Assembly: GCA_043779185.1 (NCBI GenBank)
Contig: JAYWEQ010000118.1
Location: 1 to 6,568 of the forward strand
Reading direction: 5' to 3'
Origin: JAYWDA01 sp043779185
Lineage (GTDB): Bacteria; Bdellovibrionota; Bdellovibrionia; Bdellovibrionales; Bdellovibrionaceae
Length of the DNA: 6,568 nt
The position numbers and the translations under genes are program-made. Positions 5,606-6,568 of the stretch are shown here, one piece after another (position 1 is the stretch's first letter; the number at the start of each line of letters is the position of its first letter). A model generated the notes under the pieces. It made no database searches. It worked only from the letters and a program-made list of their open reading frames with translations, and was not told the origin of the DNA.

Positions 5606-6345
5606 TGGATCTACAGCTTAAAGGTAAAAGGGCATTGGTCATGGGATCGTCAACCGGATTAGGACGCGCCGTCGCCGAGTCCTTGATCGCTGAAGGGGTC
5701 GAAGTTATTTTGTGCGCAAGGTCCGATGAAAAGTTGCAAAAAGCGGTCAAAGAAACGGGCGCTCGGGCTGGTTTTTCCTGCGATTTAACGAAAGCCGGAG
5801 CTGCGAAAGATTTAATTTCAAAGGCGATAAAGTCTTTAGGTGGGTTAGATATTTTAGTGACCAATACCGGCGGGCCCTTAAAAAATAATTTTCAAGATGT
5901 TAGCCTTGAACAATGGCACACAGATTTTCAGAGTTTATGGATGAGTGTTGTTGAATCTTTAAACGCCGTTTTACCAGACATGAAAAAACAAAAATTCGGA
6001 AGAATTATAATGATCACTTCTTTGGCCGCGAAAGAGCCTCTGGCTGGCTTAACAACTTCGAATGGATTTCGCGCTGGCCTTGCCGGATTAGCAAAATCAA
6101 TCGTCAATGAAGTGGCTAGCGATGGGATTACGATTAACCTGTTACTACCAGGATATACGGCGACGGATCGCCTGAAAGATTTAAAATTAACTGATGAAAA
6201 AATTCGCCAAATGGTTCCTGCAGGACGTTTGGGAGATCCACAGGAACTTGCTGATCTTGCCTGCTTTTTATCCTCGCCCCGCGCTGGCTACATCAATGGC
6301 CAAAGCATCGTTGTTGATGGTGGCGCCTTGCGCGGACACTCTTAA
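5605..6345 (+). CDS. Atypical short-chain dehydrogenase/reductase lacking the catalytic Tyr and Lys
   Basis: This Rossmann-fold protein of 246 residues has the length and layout of a classical SDR: a glycine-rich loop GSSTGLGRA (14-22), CARSDEKL after the second strand, CDL (59-61), NTGGP (87-91), ITS (137-139) and the C-terminal INGQSIVVDGG. The catalytic tetrad is abnormal. Aligned by eye to FabG, Ser139 is kept, Tyr becomes Ser152, Lys becomes Arg156 (SNGFRAG), and the helix Asn becomes Leu111. A described SDR subgroup (beta-ketoacyl-reductase-like, imperfect tetrad) shares such changes. The substrate is unknown. It is the last gene of the unit, coupled to ACMSD by TAATG, so a role on a pathway intermediate is inferred. 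A reductase label would be unsafe. Confidence 0.85.
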   Translation: MDLQLKGKRALVMGSSTGLGRAVAESLIAEGVEVILCARSDEKLQKAVKETGARAGFSCDLTKAGAAKDLISKAIKSLGGLDILVTNTGGPLKNNFQDVSLEQWHTDFQSLWMSVVESLNAVLPDMKKQKFGRIIMITSLAAKEPLAGLTTSNGFRAGLAGLAKSIVNEVASDGITINLLLPGYTATDRLKDLKLTDEKIRQMVPAGRLGDPQELADLACFLSSPRAGYINGQSIVVDGGALRGHS

Positions 6346-6364
6346 AAAAATTGAACCCACGGTT

Positions 6365-6420
6365 CCCACAAATTCCAGAAAGAGCGCCGAAAGGATCTTT
6401 CTAAAAATAGTGGGCTTTTT
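6365..6420 (+). terminator. Possible intrinsic terminator of the plus-strand unit
   Basis: Starting 20 bases after the SDR stop, CCCAC (6365-6369) can pair with GTGGG (6410-6414), enclosing a 7-bp inner stem AGAAAGA (6377-6383) / TCTTTCT (6396-6402). C and five T follow (6415-6420). The outer stem is short and separated from the inner one by unpaired bases, so the call rests mainly on position and the T-run. Confidence 0.4.
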
Positions 6421-6467
6421 GAAGATCTTTGAAGTTAAAGAATTTATTGGTCAGAGATGGTCTTGGC

Positions 6468-6478
6468 GGGGGGGGGGG
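6468..6478. repeat. Run of 11 G
   Basis: A homopolymer of 11 G lies in the non-coding tail and is far longer than any other G or C run in the window. Such tracts can change length by slippage. A TTGACC (6492-6497) follows 13 bases later, which could be a -35 element for a gene beyond the window. Confidence 0.85.
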
Positions 6479-6525
6479 ATTACCCGGAGAGTTGACCTCT
6501 GCATTTTTCATGGATTGATTTCGCT

Positions 6526-6544
6526 GATCTACTCAGTGTAGATC
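6526..6544. repeat. 19-bp perfect dyad (7-bp arms, 5-base centre)
   Basis: GATCTAC and GTAGATC flank TCAGT. On the plus strand the dyad is followed by GAG and seven A, not T, so it is not a standard terminator in that direction. Read on the minus strand, the T-run comes before the stem, so it does not fit there either. It could be an operator for a gene beyond the right edge. Confidence 0.5.
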
Positions 6545-6568
6545 GAGAAAAAAATTATTGCTCCTAAG

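Noticed and set aside
6353..6365. Small hairpin GAACC-CAC-GGTTC just after the SDR stop
   Set aside because: Only five base pairs and no T-run follows. It also competes with the outer stem of the better terminator candidate.
6194..6541. Plus-strand open frame overlapping the SDR end and the tail
   Set aside because: It is out of frame with the SDR for half its length, runs through the G-tract (GGGG-like low-complexity residues), and has no motif or ribosome site. The tail is better read as non-coding.
1..6568. Mobile elements, tRNA, rRNA or CRISPR arrays
   Set aside because: I saw no transposase-like frame, no regularly spaced repeats and no tRNA-like cloverleaf.

Overview
This window holds most of a bacterial tryptophan/kynurenine degradation locus, running through 3-hydroxyanthranilate and the 2-aminomuconate meta-cleavage route. 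Genes are dense and often overlap. Good Shine-Dalgarno sites (for example AGGAGG before the last gene) and mid-to-low GC fit a Gram-negative bacterium of the Bdellovibrio or general proteobacterial sort. That taxonomic guess is weak. Strong Shine-Dalgarno use argues against Bacteroidota.

Layout: two divergent transcription units leave a short control region at about 1436-1510. On the minus strand, a 4-oxalocrotonate decarboxylase-like gene (1402 to 641, probably starting further upstream) is followed by the N-terminal half of kynureninase (641 to 1), which runs off the left edge. On the plus strand are six genes: a KynB-type cyclase/kynurenine formamidase (1511-2149), 2-aminomuconate-6-semialdehyde dehydrogenase (2175-3620), a RidA-family 2-aminomuconate deaminase (3632-4063), 3-hydroxyanthranilate 3,4-dioxygenase with the bacterial C-terminal four-cysteine site (4063-4593), ACMS decarboxylase (4580-5605) and an atypical short-chain dehydrogenase (5605-6345). 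The last 223 bases appear non-coding. They carry a possible terminator, an 11-G run and a 19-bp dyad.

Inferred pathway: N-formylkynurenine -> kynurenine (KynB) -> [3-hydroxykynurenine, enzyme not in window] -> 3-hydroxyanthranilate + alanine (KynU) -> ACMS (dioxygenase) -> 2-aminomuconate semialdehyde (ACMSD) -> 2-aminomuconate (dehydrogenase) -> 4-oxalocrotonate + ammonia (deaminase) -> 2-oxopent-4-enoate + CO2 (decarboxylase). Having ACMSD and the dehydrogenase beside the dioxygenase points to carbon and nitrogen recovery rather than NAD synthesis through quinolinate. Tryptophan 2,3-dioxygenase, kynurenine 3-monooxygenase and the final hydratase, aldolase and acetaldehyde dehydrogenase are not seen here.

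The points most worth a second look are the terminal SDR, whose catalytic Asn, Tyr and Lys are all replaced; the unusual start of the decarboxylase gene; a 14-bp inverted repeat flanking the divergent promoter; and the strikingly animal-like ACMSD.
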